Origin: an uncultured Muribaculaceae bacterium
GTDB lineage: Bacteria > Bacteroidota > Bacteroidia > Bacteroidales > Muribaculaceae
Assembly: GCA_910586565.1 (NCBI GenBank)
Contig: CAJUIT010000020.1
Location: 1-56,391, forward strand
DNA: 56,391 nucleotides
Direction of reading: 5' to 3'
This document shows, piece by piece, positions 33,588 through 42,607 of the stretch. Within the stretch, counting starts at the first letter, position 1, and each line of letters begins with the position of its first letter. The notes under the pieces are model-generated. The model saw only the letters and a list, made by a program, of their open reading frames with translations. It was not told where the DNA came from and searched no databases. Position numbers and translations under genes: made by a program.

Positions 33588-35573
33588 ATGAAAAATATCT
33601 TTTTATTTACAGCGGCCGCTATGACCGCTATTGGAGTCATGGCCAATGACTATCCTGTGACATCGCCTGACGGGCGTGTGCAGGCCAATGTAAGCACCGA
33701 CGGAGTGCTTAAGTATGATGTTAAATTCAATGGCAACGTTGTGATTGATTCATCATCGGCCATGCTTAAACTCGGCAATGGGAAAGTAGTGGGGGAGAAC
33801 CCCAAAGTAAAGAAAGCCTCGCGCCGTAGTGTCGACGAGATGATAGCTTCCCCTTTCTACCGTGCCGACAGCATCCGCGATTGCTTCAATGAGCTTACTT
33901 TGAATCTCGGCAACGATTGGGCCCTTGTGTTCAGAGCTTATAACGATGGCGTGGCCTATCGCTTTGTCACTTCCTCGAAAAAGCCTCAGATAATTGTCGA
34001 TGAGACTGTTGAGTATAATTTCCCGATGGATGTCGACGCTGCCGTTCCATACGTAAGAGCAGGGTCGGAAGGCGATTTGACCTCGCAGTTCGTAAATTCG
34101 TTTGAGAATCTCTACACCGAAACAACATTGTCGCAGCTCAACAACGGCAAACTGATGTTTCTCCCGATCACCGTTACCGAGCCTGCCGGTGTTAGAGTGT
34201 GCATCACCGAGTCGGGATTGGAAAACTACCCCGGCCTCTATCTCAATTCAACCGCACCGTCAACAACCTTGAAAGGGGTGTTTGCGCCGCGTCCGAAAAC
34301 ACTTGAGCAGGGTGGATACAACGCACTTCAAATGATTATCACCGAGCGTGAGGATTACATTGCCCGTGTTGACTCTCCGCGCGGTTTGCCCTGGCGCATC
34401 GCCATCGTCACCGATGATGACCGCAACCTTGCCGCCTCAAATCTCACCTATCAGCTTGCCGAGCCCTCGCGCGTGGCCGATGTTTCATGGATAAAACCGG
34501 GTAAGGTTGCATGGGACTGGTGGAATAACTGGAATCTTGATGGTGTTGACTTCCTCACAGGTGTCAATAACGACACTTATAAAGCCTATATCGATTTTGC
34601 ATCGGCCAATGGCATTGAATATGTAATTCTCGATGAGGGATGGGCGGTTAATCTTAAGGCCGACCTCTTTCAGGTTGTCGATGAAATCAATTTGCAGGAA
34701 TTGGTCGACTATGCCGCAGCAAAAAATGTGGGTCTTATTCTGTGGGCAGGTTACTATGCTTTCGCGCGCGACATGGAGCGTGTGTGCGACCACTATTCAA
34801 AAATGGGAATAAAGGGCTTCAAGGTCGATTTCATGGATCGCGATGACCAGATAATGACCGATTTCAATGCCCGTGCTGCTGAGATGGCCGCCAAATATCA
34901 CCTCGTTCTCGACCTTCACGGAACCCACAAACCTGCCGGCTTGAACCGCACATATCCCAACCTGCTTAACTTTGAGGGTGTTCACGGTCTGGAGAACACG
35001 AAATGGGCTCCCGAGTCTTACGACCAGGTGAAATATGACGTTATGGTTCCTTTCCTGCGTCAGGTGGCAGGTCCGCTCGACTATACCCAAGGAGCGATGC
35101 TCAACGGTTCGCGCGGCAATTATCACCCCTGCAACTCCGAGCCTATGAGTCAGGGCACACGCTGCCGCCAGCTCGCTCTTTATGTGACTTTCGATTCTCC
35201 GCTCAACATGTTGTGCGATTCCCCCTCCAACTATATGCGTGAGCAGGAATGCACCGACTATATCGCCGAGATTCCCACCGTGTGGGATGAAACCCGCATT
35301 CTCGATGCTTCGATGGGTGAATATATCGTGACAGCGCGCCGCAAGGGTGATAAATGGTATATCGGAGGTATAACCGATTGGACTCCCCGCGACATGAAGG
35401 TTGACCTTTCGTTCCTCCCAGCAGGCAACCACACCGCAACCCTGTTCCGCGACGGAGTGAACGCTCATCGCCGTGGTCGCGACTACAAAAAGGAAACCGT
35501 CAATGTCAGCGCCCAAACTCCGTTTGATGTGCATGTGGCACCGGGCGGCGGGTTTGTGCTGATTGTAGAGTAA
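33588..35573 (+). CDS. Glycoside hydrolase family 97 enzyme (retaining-type residues)
   Basis: A 661-residue exported enzyme (signal peptide 1-20, ending GVMAN). The N-terminal beta-super-sandwich opens with 'SPDGRVQANVSTDG', the central TIM barrel spans about 280-560, and a C-terminal beta domain completes the family plan. 'KVDFMDRDDQ' places D414 where retaining GH97 members (BT1871 type) have their nucleophile, and E463 in 'NFEGVHGLE' matches the acid/base. An alpha-galactosidase-like or other retaining alpha-glycosidase is thus more likely than an inverting SusB alpha-glucosidase. No susC/susD pair is adjacent. Confidence 0.92.
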   Translation: MKNIFLFTAAAMTAIGVMANDYPVTSPDGRVQANVSTDGVLKYDVKFNGNVVIDSSSAMLKLGNGKVVGENPKVKKASRRSVDEMIASPFYRADSIRDCFNELTLNLGNDWALVFRAYNDGVAYRFVTSSKKPQIIVDETVEYNFPMDVDAAVPYVRAGSEGDLTSQFVNSFENLYTETTLSQLNNGKLMFLPITVTEPAGVRVCITESGLENYPGLYLNSTAPSTTLKGVFAPRPKTLEQGGYNALQMIITEREDYIARVDSPRGLPWRIAIVTDDDRNLAASNLTYQLAEPSRVADVSWIKPGKVAWDWWNNWNLDGVDFLTGVNNDTYKAYIDFASANGIEYVILDEGWAVNLKADLFQVVDEINLQELVDYAAAKNVGLILWAGYYAFARDMERVCDHYSKMGIKGFKVDFMDRDDQIMTDFNARAAEMAAKYHLVLDLHGTHKPAGLNRTYPNLLNFEGVHGLENTKWAPESYDQVKYDVMVPFLRQVAGPLDYTQGAMLNGSRGNYHPCNSEPMSQGTRCRQLALYVTFDSPLNMLCDSPSNYMREQECTDYIAEIPTVWDETRILDASMGEYIVTARRKGDKWYIGGITDWTPRDMKVDLSFLPAGNHTATLFRDGVNAHRRGRDYKKETVNVSAQTPFDVHVAPGGGFVLIVE

Positions 35574-35606
35574 AATAATGAGGGTATCCTCCCTGCTTAA
35601 ACCAAA

Positions 35607-35645
35607 AAGGCGGTGTGTCATGAATTTTGACACACCGCCTTGCTT
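35607..35645. terminator. Bidirectional terminator between GH97 and acyltransferase genes
   Basis: A 14-bp stem (35607-35620 with 35628-35641) around a 7-nt loop, flanked by A and T runs. Its 31-base core is nearly identical to the reverse complement of the terminator at 39016-39046. Confidence 0.88.
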
Positions 35646-35666
35646 TATCTATATATGTAGGGTGGA

Positions 35667-36866
35667 TTAGCGAAGAGCCTGTTTTTTCTTGCTCTTAGTA
35701 AGAAATTTAGCCGACAACCAGGCGCGCACAGGTTCATCGAAGAGTTTCATGGCTGCATAGGCCAACCCGACGGCGAGAATAAAGTAGCTTACACCCATGA
35801 AAATGTGTGTGCCCAACGGTGCGTCGGGATGGGTGGCAGCCCACGACATCTGCATGTAAATCAACGGGTAGTGGGTCACATAAAGTGGATAGGATATATT
35901 GCCGAGAAATTTGCAAAGTCCCTCATATTTTTCTCCTGCTACGGTGCTGCCGCGCCCCATCATAATCACAACGGGGAAAATAAGCAGAATGGAAATGGTT
36001 TCATAAAGGCCGTTCATCCAGAAGTTTGTCGGATTGTCGCCCCCCACACGAGGCATCACGAGAATTGCAGCAAGCACCAGAGCGCAAGCTACAAATCCGT
36101 GGCGCGGAATGTTGATTTTTAACGTTGCCACACGGCTGATAATCAAACCGATTATAAACGGATAGGCCAATCGCGAGAATGCCATGAGAATCTGGTCGGG
36201 CGAAAGGCTCCATCCCCCCACAATGGTGTAAGCGGCGTAGGCTCTGGCCTCAAGAATGCCGAATGGTTCAAGATTCATGCACACGGTGAATGTGAGCGCA
36301 GCTGCAAGGACGGCGAGGATTGAGAGTGTGCGCAACCCGAGGCGACGCAACACCAGAGCGTAGACGAGGTTGGCGACATATTCCCACATGAGCGACCATG
36401 TGGCCCCGTTCAGCGGATTGGTTTCAACCCATCCGCGCACGTCCCACGACGGGGGAATGGGCAGAACCGTGCCGCCCCAAATCACCAGAAGGCACACTAT
36501 CCACCATGGCGTATCGATTAGCGATTGGAATGCCGGATGGTCGGCTCCCATAAAAAACAGCAGTCCCCCAATCAGGGTTCCGAAAACGAGCAGCGGTTGC
36601 AGGCGGATGATGCGGCGTTTGCAGAAGGCTCCGAATGTCATTCCGCGGCTCCATCGGTCATCGTAGGCATAGCCCACAACGAAACCCGACAGCACGAAGA
36701 AAAAATCTACGGCAAGATAACCGTGGTTGAGGATTTGATAGGGGAGACCTTTGGAATAAGTCTCGAACAGATGGAAAATTACAACGATGACGGCAGCGAC
36801 TCCGCGCAGGCCGTCGAGAATTTCATAACGTGGTTTTGTTGCTGTGGCCGGTTGAATTGCAGTCAT
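35667..36866 (-). CDS. Acyltransferase 3 (OafA/YrhL) family membrane protein
   Basis: A 399-residue protein with about ten membrane helices. The opening 'RYEILDGLRGVAAVIVVIFHL' and 'GYLAVDFFFVLSGFVVGYAYDDRW' are the hallmark of O-acetyltransferases acting on surface polysaccharides, with the catalytic His in 'VIFHL'. 'FCKRRIIRLQPLL' follows. It is a single gene with its own TAnnTTTG box. The target could be LPS, capsule or peptidoglycan; nothing nearby decides it. Confidence 0.92.
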   Translation of the reverse strand: MTAIQPATATKPRYEILDGLRGVAAVIVVIFHLFETYSKGLPYQILNHGYLAVDFFFVLSGFVVGYAYDDRWSRGMTFGAFCKRRIIRLQPLLVFGTLIGGLLFFMGADHPAFQSLIDTPWWIVCLLVIWGGTVLPIPPSWDVRGWVETNPLNGATWSLMWEYVANLVYALVLRRLGLRTLSILAVLAAALTFTVCMNLEPFGILEARAYAAYTIVGGWSLSPDQILMAFSRLAYPFIIGLIISRVATLKINIPRHGFVACALVLAAILVMPRVGGDNPTNFWMNGLYETISILLIFPVVIMMGRGSTVAGEKYEGLCKFLGNISYPLYVTHYPLIYMQMSWAATHPDAPLGTHIFMGVSYFILAVGLAYAAMKLFDEPVRAWLSAKFLTKSKKKQALR

Positions 36867-36892
36867 GGTGCAGAAAAGATTGTTTTACATTG

Positions 36893-36900
36893 CAAAATTA
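36893..36900 (-). promoter_or_regulatory. Promoter of the acyltransferase gene
   Basis: TAATTTTG followed by C on the minus strand, 27 bp before the start. Confidence 0.55.
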
Positions 36901-36944
36901 CGGAATTAGAAAAAGCGGGCTTGAATGTATGCGGCAAAAAATAG

Positions 36945-36952
36945 TATCTTTG
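36945..36952 (+). promoter_or_regulatory. Promoter of the MmcQ/YjbR gene
   Basis: TATCTTTG followed by C with TTG at 36921-36923. Confidence 0.55.
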
Positions 36953-37022
36953 CAGTAGAAGCCGCATCATTGCAAGTACCCGTAATTTTTGACGATTAAC
37001 AGCGGCATTTCTACTAATTTAT

Positions 37023-37403
37023 ATGGATATTGAAAGTTTGAGGGAGTTTTGTCTGTCGCTTCCGCACGTGACGGAAGATATGGCTTTTGGAGAGGACTAT
37101 CTGCTTTTTCGTGTGTGCGACAAAATTTTTGCATGCTGCGGACTCACTCGCCAAAACTATCTTGCCGTGAAGTGCAATCCCGAATATGCCATTGAGTTGC
37201 GCGAGCATTTCAGTGGTATTGAGCCGGCATGGCATTGGAACAAGAAATATTGGAATCAGCTTTCTCTCACCGGCGAATTGAGGGAGGAGGTGATTAAGGA
37301 GTTGATCCGTCACAGCTATGCACAGATTGTTGCGAAATTGCCTTCAAAAATCCGATTGGCTATGCCGGCGTTGTTGTCGGTTACACACACAAGGGTTATT
37401 TAA
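37023..37403 (+). CDS. MmcQ/YjbR family protein
   Basis: A 126-residue protein with the CyaY-like fold of the MmcQ/YjbR family: 'LREFCLSLPHVTEDMAFGEDYLLFRVCDKIFACCGL' and 'PAWHWNKKYWNQLSLTG', ending 'LIRHSYAQIVAKLPSKIR'. Members are often called DNA-binding, but their role is not settled. It stands alone between an acyltransferase and a permease. Confidence 0.88.
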   Translation: MDIESLREFCLSLPHVTEDMAFGEDYLLFRVCDKIFACCGLTRQNYLAVKCNPEYAIELREHFSGIEPAWHWNKKYWNQLSLTGELREEVIKELIRHSYAQIVAKLPSKIRLAMPALLSVTHTRVI

Positions 37404-37593
37404 CCAGTTTCTTTGCCCCTGAATTTTGTTGTTGTGCCGTTGCGGTAAGTTGCCGAGTCGCTCATTTCAAGGAATTTTACTAATTTTGCACCTCATTTCT
37501 CAATAGTGGTGAGGAGCCGGTCTGTTTTAGGTTTAAGCTGCTTTCTCACTTCTTTCACTTAACAGTATTCTTTTTGAGCGCACTTTTTCATTT
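37404..37593 (+). promoter_or_regulatory. Promoter and leader of the permease gene
   Basis: TAATTTTG followed by C lies at 37481-37488. The leader of about 100 nt opens with a CCTCA/TGAGG hairpin (37491-37514). No known riboswitch is recognised. Confidence 0.45.
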
Positions 37594-38979
37594 ATGCTTA
37601 CAACAGGTAAACTGGGATTTTGGGGTCTGACCGCTTTAGTGTTCGGGCTGATGGTGGGTGTTGGCATTTATAACCTGCCACAGAACATGGCTGCCGTAGC
37701 ATCGCCGGGCGCGGTGTTCCTGGCATGGATTGTGACTGCCGCCGGCATTCTTCCGCTCGTAATCGCTTTCAAATGGCTCAGCGACAGGTATCCGCAATAT
37801 AATGCGGGTATATACCAGTATGCACAGGCGGGATTCGGGAATTATGCCGGGTTCAACATCGCATGGGGTTATTGGCTGTGCACGGCCTTTTCAAATGTAG
37901 CCTACGGTGTGATGCTCAATGATTCGGTGGGTGCATTCTTCCCTGTGTTGTTGCGTCATGGCTGCCCCACAGTGCTGTTCGGGTCGGCTTTGATTTGGCT
38001 TATGTACTACATTGTGGCTCGAGGAGTGACTACTGCCAAGATAATCAACACGTTGCTTGCCATGATTAAGGTGTTGATGCTTATATTTATCATCACTATT
38101 TTCGCACTGTTTTTCCAACTCGACCTTTTTGAAGCCGATGTGTGGGGCGCTTTGACCGATTCCGGCTCTGTGGCCGGGCAGGTTAAGGGCACAATGATGG
38201 TTACCCTGTTCTGCTTTTTCGGCGTGGAGGGCGCTGTGATGATGTCGGCCAGAGCACGGAAAAGCTCCGATGTGGGGAAGGCCGGGATTGCGGGTTTCTT
38301 TATCTCGCTGGTGCTCTACATGGCCGTTTCTTTGCTTTGTTTCGGGTTGCTCGGCCGCGCGCAGTTGGCCGGACTTCAGGACCCTTCAATTGCCTATATC
38401 CTAAGGGAGGCCTGCGGCGAATGGGCCTATTGGTTCGTTATTTGTGCTGTGATAGTGTCGCTGCTCGGTGGTTGGGTGGCATGGACGCTGGTTGTTGCCC
38501 AGGTGCCCTACGAAGCTGCCGTTGTGGGAATTCTCCCTTCGGTTTTCAAGAAACTAAACGGAAACGGAATGCCGGCGTTCGGGCTGTTCGCATCAAGTGT
38601 GGTGATGGAACTGTTTCTGATAATGGTTGTGATGGCCGATAATGTGTATATGGCCGCACTCCACATCACAGGACTGATGATTATCCCATGCTATCTATTC
38701 ACCGGGTTGTTTCTGTTGAAAAAGGCCGACGGAGCGAAAATAAAGGTTGTAGCTGCGGTTGCCACGCTGTTCTGCCTGTGGATGGCCTATGCCGGCGGTT
38801 TGCTTGAGATGTTCATGACCTCGGTGTTCTATCTGATGGGAACCGGCTTCTACATCCGTGCGCGCCGAGAAGCGGGAAAAGGGATTTTCACCCCGCGCGA
38901 ACGCCAAGGTTTCGCCGCGCTTTGCATCGCATCTGCCATAACCCTATGGATTCTCCTTGTTGGGTGCGGCACAAATTAA
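37594..38979 (+). CDS. APC-family amino-acid permease/antiporter
   Basis: A 461-residue membrane protein with about 12 helices. The first helix has the APC substrate motif 'GLMVGVGIYNLPQNMA', and 'YNAGIYQYAQAGFGNYAGFNIAWGYWL' is the typical second to third helix. It most resembles basic amino acid/polyamine antiporters (arginine:ornithine or lysine-type), an assignment by feel. No arginine deiminase or decarboxylase gene is nearby, so the substrate is open. Confidence 0.85.
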   Translation: MLTTGKLGFWGLTALVFGLMVGVGIYNLPQNMAAVASPGAVFLAWIVTAAGILPLVIAFKWLSDRYPQYNAGIYQYAQAGFGNYAGFNIAWGYWLCTAFSNVAYGVMLNDSVGAFFPVLLRHGCPTVLFGSALIWLMYYIVARGVTTAKIINTLLAMIKVLMLIFIITIFALFFQLDLFEADVWGALTDSGSVAGQVKGTMMVTLFCFFGVEGAVMMSARARKSSDVGKAGIAGFFISLVLYMAVSLLCFGLLGRAQLAGLQDPSIAYILREACGEWAYWFVICAVIVSLLGGWVAWTLVVAQVPYEAAVVGILPSVFKKLNGNGMPAFGLFASSVVMELFLIMVVMADNVYMAALHITGLMIIPCYLFTGLFLLKKADGAKIKVVAAVATLFCLWMAYAGGLLEMFMTSVFYLMGTGFYIRARREAGKGIFTPRERQGFAALCIASAITLWILLVGCGTN

Positions 38980-39015
38980 TAGCGCGTTGTTATCCCAACG
39001 TAATTGAAAAATCGG

Positions 39016-39050
39016 GGCGGTGTGGCAAAATTCATGACACACCGCCTTTA
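39016..39050 (+). terminator. Terminator after the permease gene
   Basis: GGCGGTGTG (39016-39024) pairs with CACACCGCC (39038-39046), followed by TTTAT. It is 30/31 identical to the reverse complement of 35609-35639. Confidence 0.75.
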
Positions 39051-39112
39051 TGGTCTAAGCATGGAGGGTGCTGTCAGAATGGTTTGGATGGTAGGAGCTT
39101 GTGGGTGAGGTT

Positions 39113-39147
39113 GATGGGAGCGTACTGAAGTACGTGACCGAGACCGA
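39113..39147. repeat. Palindromic intergenic element
   Basis: The perfect palindrome CGTACT-GA-AGTACG (39121-39134) sits in a frame of GATGGGAG before and TGACCGAGACCGA after. The same layout (GATGAAGGAG, a palindrome, CGACTGA...GGACGA) occurs at 44217-44260 with a different palindrome. No gene is seen in 39051-39243. Confidence 0.45.
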
Positions 39148-39243
39148 ATCCCGCAAGCGACGACCCAGACGAGCCATTATGACGGACCTCCGGTGTATTG
39201 CGGAGCGGGAAACTCGGTGCCCACTTGAACGTTTCGTTGCAAG

Positions 39244-39485
39244 TCACGTCAATGGTTTAGCGCCATACATCTTGTCAATCTCCTCACTCTCGCGATAATC
39301 GTAGGTTGTATGCTCAGCTTGATGGCGGGGATAGGTGTAGGGCATCGTAGCGCTTTGATTGTAGTGAGGAGCTCATGGTTGGCATGCACGGGGCGGCCGT
39401 TTATTGAGCCGCTGTTTACCAGAACGGTGAGTGCTCCGGCCTCGATGCATGCCTTGTGGGGTTCAAAAAACTTTGCATGGCAACT
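39244..39485 (-). pseudogene. Relic of a GH3 beta-glucosidase gene
   Basis: Two out-of-frame pieces of a GH3 enzyme remain on the minus strand. In 39485-39354 the frame reads '...FFEPHKACIEAGALTVLVNSGSINGRPVHANHELLTTIK', with GH3-typical 'EAGALTVMVNSGSxNGxPVHAN.ELLT'. In 39345-39244 another frame reads 'MPYTYPRHQAEHTTYDYRESEEIDKMYG' and then stops, matching the later GH3 region 'LP.TYPR....L..YDY..SEE'. Several hundred residues between and around them are gone, so the gene has been deleted and frameshifted. A GH97 gene lies 4 kb upstream. This would not give a functional product. Confidence 0.7.
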
Positions 39486-39541
39486 TAAAGTGACGGTTAA
39501 AACTGAAATAAATTGGAATCATTCACAACTTTGTCAGTTTT

Positions 39542-40516
39542 TCAGTTGCGGAAGTCGGCCATCAGTTCCTCTACAATTTCAGCAACCGGTTTAATGGAAC
39601 GGATGGTTGAGATGCCGGTGTTGACGCTTACAATGCCGTTTTTCACATCTCCGTGGAGCATTGCCGGACCGAGTCCCCCCTTCTCCATGATTTCTTTGTG
39701 AATAGTCTCTGCCGACTCTCCCGAGAGCAACCTTCGGTTGTATTCAATCGCTGCCGGAGTGGGCAGCGAGCGCTCATTTGGTGTTACGGCAATAACTTCG
39801 ACACCGCTCCCTGCCACAATCATATCTTTAACGTTTTGTGCTGCGGGGCATTCGGTTGAAGTGATGAAGCGGGTGCCAACATAGACACCCCGCGCACCGA
39901 GTGCAAAAGCGGCTCTTACGCCGCGCAGATCGTTGATGCCGCCGGCAGCCATCACGGGGGTTGATTTCACTGCGTCGACTATTGTAGGAACAATGGTGAA
40001 CGTGCCCATGCAGCCCGACGGAATCATGCCCCCCTCGTCAATGCCGGTTGCAACGATAATGTCCGCTCCATTATCTTCGGCGATGCGAGCCGATTCGGGT
40101 GTGGGGGTGAGCTCGCGATGCACGATAATGCCGCCGGCATCCTTGATTGCCGAGTAGATGGTTTCATCGAAAGTGCCTACAAGGCAATAGATATTCACGT
40201 TGTTGGCTTTGGATGCGGCGATAGTTTTCATAGCGTATGCGCGTGTTGCATCGTCGTGAGCCGAGAAGATGTTGATGCCTACCGGTGCTGTGGTGAGTTG
40301 GCGCACCCGCGCCAGTTCGATACCGATTCGTTCCTCAGTCCGTATCTTGCGACCGTCGATTTCTTTAGGGCCTGCATTTGGCCCGAGCACACCGAGTGCA
40401 CCGGCGTTCGACACTGCAGCTACCATTTCGGCATTGTTAATCCAGTTCATGGGAGCTTGAATGAGGGGGTATTTTATGCCGAGAATGCGGCAAACGGAAT
40501 TGTCAACTGTTTTCAT
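39542..40516 (-). CDS. Nitronate monooxygenase/FabK-like flavoprotein
   Basis: A 324-residue FMN-binding TIM-barrel enzyme. 'LGIKYPLIQAPMNWINNAEMVAAVSNAGALGVLG' opens it; 'TPVMAAGGINDLRGVRAAFALGARGVYVGTRF' is the phosphate-binding end. The group covers nitronate monooxygenases and the enoyl-ACP reductase FabK, and sequence by eye does not separate them; no fatty-acid genes are adjacent. It lies at the left edge of a redox-enzyme region. The GH3 relic abuts its 3' end. Confidence 0.85.
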   Translation of the reverse strand: MKTVDNSVCRILGIKYPLIQAPMNWINNAEMVAAVSNAGALGVLGPNAGPKEIDGRKIRTEERIGIELARVRQLTTAPVGINIFSAHDDATRAYAMKTIAASKANNVNIYCLVGTFDETIYSAIKDAGGIIVHRELTPTPESARIAEDNGADIIVATGIDEGGMIPSGCMGTFTIVPTIVDAVKSTPVMAAGGINDLRGVRAAFALGARGVYVGTRFITSTECPAAQNVKDMIVAGSGVEVIAVTPNERSLPTPAAIEYNRRLLSGESAETIHKEIMEKGGLGPAMLHGDVKNGIVSVNTGISTIRSIKPVAEIVEELMADFRN

Positions 40517-40601
40517 AAGAACAAATTATTACTCTTCTTATCAAACAATTGTTAAAACGCGTTGGTTCTGCCCGTTTTGAGCAATTCTTAAGGCGATACC
40601 T

Positions 40602-41423
40602 TTATTCGCGATAGTCCGACGGACTCATGCCGAGGTTGTTCTGCACATAGCGGCTGAAATAGGCAGGCGATGAGAAGTGGAACATGTCGGAAATCTGAAC
40701 GAATGTGAGATTTTTGTCGCGGAGTTTGCGGGAGATGTCGAGTGAGGTGTAACGGTTTATCCAGAAGTTGGCGGAGTGACCGCTCACTTTTTTGCATATC
40801 TCAGAGAGATATTTTGGTGTTATGCACAGTTCCGACGCGTAGAATGTCACTTCGCGGTGCTCGCGGTAAACGCCGCTGTCGAGCAGCGCGAAGAATTTGT
40901 TCATCACGGCGGCATATTGTGTGGTTATTGAGTTTTCGCCGTAGAGCCATGCGTGGAAATCGAAAAAATCGAGAAGCATGAGTTGCACGGCACACCTTAT
41001 GCTTTCTTCATAAAACACAAATCCGGTTGTGTCATAACGGTATTGCACACCTTTGAAATCCTGAAGGCACAATGTGAATTGTGATTCGTTGAGATGCATC
41101 ACCGGATTCATGAACAGTGCCAGTTGTCCTTTCATCCCATAGTTGGATTGTGGGGTGCAATGTTCCACAAAACCGGCCTCTATGTAAATCACCATCACTT
41201 TGAAATCATCCGACGGACGCATGTTGCTCACAAGAGCGCCTTTGCGAACTATCATCAGGTCGTGGGTGCCGAATGTGAAATGTTTTCCGTTGAAGTCAAA
41301 CTCCATGCTCCCTCCAATACAAAGAGCATGAGCGAGGTAACCTCCGGTCTTTTCGGAGGCTATCTCGCTTAAAGTGTCAGTAATGATGATTTTGTCAAAG
41401 GGTTTCTCTTCTGCCATATTCAC
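40602..41423 (-). CDS. AraC-family transcriptional regulator
   Basis: A 273-residue regulator with an N-terminal cupin-like sensing domain (about 20-150) and a C-terminal AraC double HTH ('HSANFWINRYTSLDISRKL', 'FVQISDMFHFSSPAYFSRYVQNNLGMSPSDYR'). The promoter box TATTTTTG lies at 41445-41438. It stands at the head of a cluster of oxidoreductases on both strands and is the obvious candidate to control them, as YqhC controls yqhD-dkgA in E. coli; that is inference. Confidence 0.92.
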   Translation of the reverse strand: MNMAEEKPFDKIIITDTLSEIASEKTGGYLAHALCIGGSMEFDFNGKHFTFGTHDLMIVRKGALVSNMRPSDDFKVMVIYIEAGFVEHCTPQSNYGMKGQLALFMNPVMHLNESQFTLCLQDFKGVQYRYDTTGFVFYEESIRCAVQLMLLDFFDFHAWLYGENSITTQYAAVMNKFFALLDSGVYREHREVTFYASELCITPKYLSEICKKVSGHSANFWINRYTSLDISRKLRDKNLTFVQISDMFHFSSPAYFSRYVQNNLGMSPSDYRE

Positions 41424-41437
41424 GAATATTCCACCTG

Positions 41438-41445
41438 CAAAAATA
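41438..41445 (-). promoter_or_regulatory. Promoter of the AraC-family gene
   Basis: TATTTTTG followed by C on the minus strand, 15 bp before the start. Confidence 0.5.
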
Positions 41446-41468
41446 CAAAATGAATCTTTCGCTGCAAT

Positions 41469-42569
41469 TTATTTCCCCACTATCTTGCGGATTGGTTTGA
41501 CTTTTGAGGGCCCGAGGTTGCGCTCCACAATGTCGAGCAGGGCATTGAGTTGAGATGTGGTCACACCGATGTGACGGCAGATGCCGATGTGACCTGCTGC
41601 CATCGGTTCCTCGCCACCGAGTGCTGTGAGCATTGACACTGTGGCAAGTTCGCGGTCGGTGTAGGGGAGAACTCCTCGCCCGAAAATATCGGCGAAAAGA
41701 TGCTCTTTGAGGAATGTGTTTATGCCCGGTGCGAATTCGGCAAACCACGGTGCCGGCCCGTCAATCGGTTCGCCTGATAGTTCACTGAGGGTTGCGGCTC
41801 CTTGTGCATATTTGTCGATGTCGCTCACGGTTGCGGCCGGGTCACCTTCCCGGTCGGTGATGCCGTTGGCGGCGCGATGCTCAAGCACATTCTTGAACAC
41901 GCCGAGTGCTGTCAGGCTGCGCGGAAAACCGCAGTAGGCATACACCTGGATAAGCAATTCTTTTATTTCGTTTACGGTTAAGCCTGCATTCAAGCCCTGT
42001 GTCATTGCCTTAGCCATGTCGTCGGTGTCGCCGATGGCAGCGTAGGATGCTATTGCAATAATGGCTTGCTGCCGATCGGTGAGTTCTGTTATTTCAGCCG
42101 GGTTGGCTGTAGCTTCGTTATATTGTGCATCATTAACATGTTCGAGCCACGTTACCTCGTTGTTGTCTTGAGGATTGCACTCGATGGCGATATGGGCGAA
42201 CCAACTGTCGGGCGCGGCACCGTGCCAGTGTTCCACATCGGGAGCAATTTCCACAATATCACCGTGGAAGAGCCGGCGTGCAGGTTTCCCTTTTTCTTGA
42301 TAATAGCCCACGCCGGCGGTTGCAATCAGAATCTGACCGCCGGTGTGTCGGTGCCAGCGGTTGCGGCATCCGGGCTCGAAAGTAACATTGAACATAGGCA
42401 CGTTAAGTTCGCTTTCGTGGCTGAGAGGATTAAGCCATGCAGTGCCGGTGAAGTTCGGATTGCCCTCCATCGCAGTGCCTGCGGGATAGGGTTGCTTGAA
42501 ATCGTTGATGTTCGTTGCCATACTTATTAGTGGTAATATCGCAATTAATAAGGTGATTAATCGATTCAT
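41469..42569 (-). CDS. Exported cupin-carboxymuconolactone decarboxylase fusion
   Basis: A 366-residue protein with a signal-peptide-like start (1-18). A cupin domain (about 40-135) has the metal ligands 'RWHRHTGGQILI' and 'GDIVEIAPDVEHWHGA'. Two carboxymuconolactone decarboxylase/AhpD-like regions follow: about 160-240 ('RQQAIIAIASYAAIGDTDDMAKAM') and 265-360 ('RELATVSMLTALGGEEPMAAGHIGICRHIG'). The CxxC of peroxidase-type AhpD is absent. Such fusions are common in Bacteroides beside flavodoxins and aldo/keto reductases; the substrate is unknown, probably a quinone- or lactone-like compound. Confidence 0.85.
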   Translation of the reverse strand: MNRLITLLIAILPLISMATNINDFKQPYPAGTAMEGNPNFTGTAWLNPLSHESELNVPMFNVTFEPGCRNRWHRHTGGQILIATAGVGYYQEKGKPARRLFHGDIVEIAPDVEHWHGAAPDSWFAHIAIECNPQDNNEVTWLEHVNDAQYNEATANPAEITELTDRQQAIIAIASYAAIGDTDDMAKAMTQGLNAGLTVNEIKELLIQVYAYCGFPRSLTALGVFKNVLEHRAANGITDREGDPAATVSDIDKYAQGAATLSELSGEPIDGPAPWFAEFAPGINTFLKEHLFADIFGRGVLPYTDRELATVSMLTALGGEEPMAAGHIGICRHIGVTTSQLNALLDIVERNLGPSKVKPIRKIVGK

Positions 42570-42607
42570 AGCTTAGTGGTGAATGTTGGGCTGACAGTGG
42601 CTCCCGG

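Noticed and set aside
34797..35633. 278-codon open frame on the minus strand
   Set aside because: Shadow of the GH97 gene on the opposite strand; no family resemblance.
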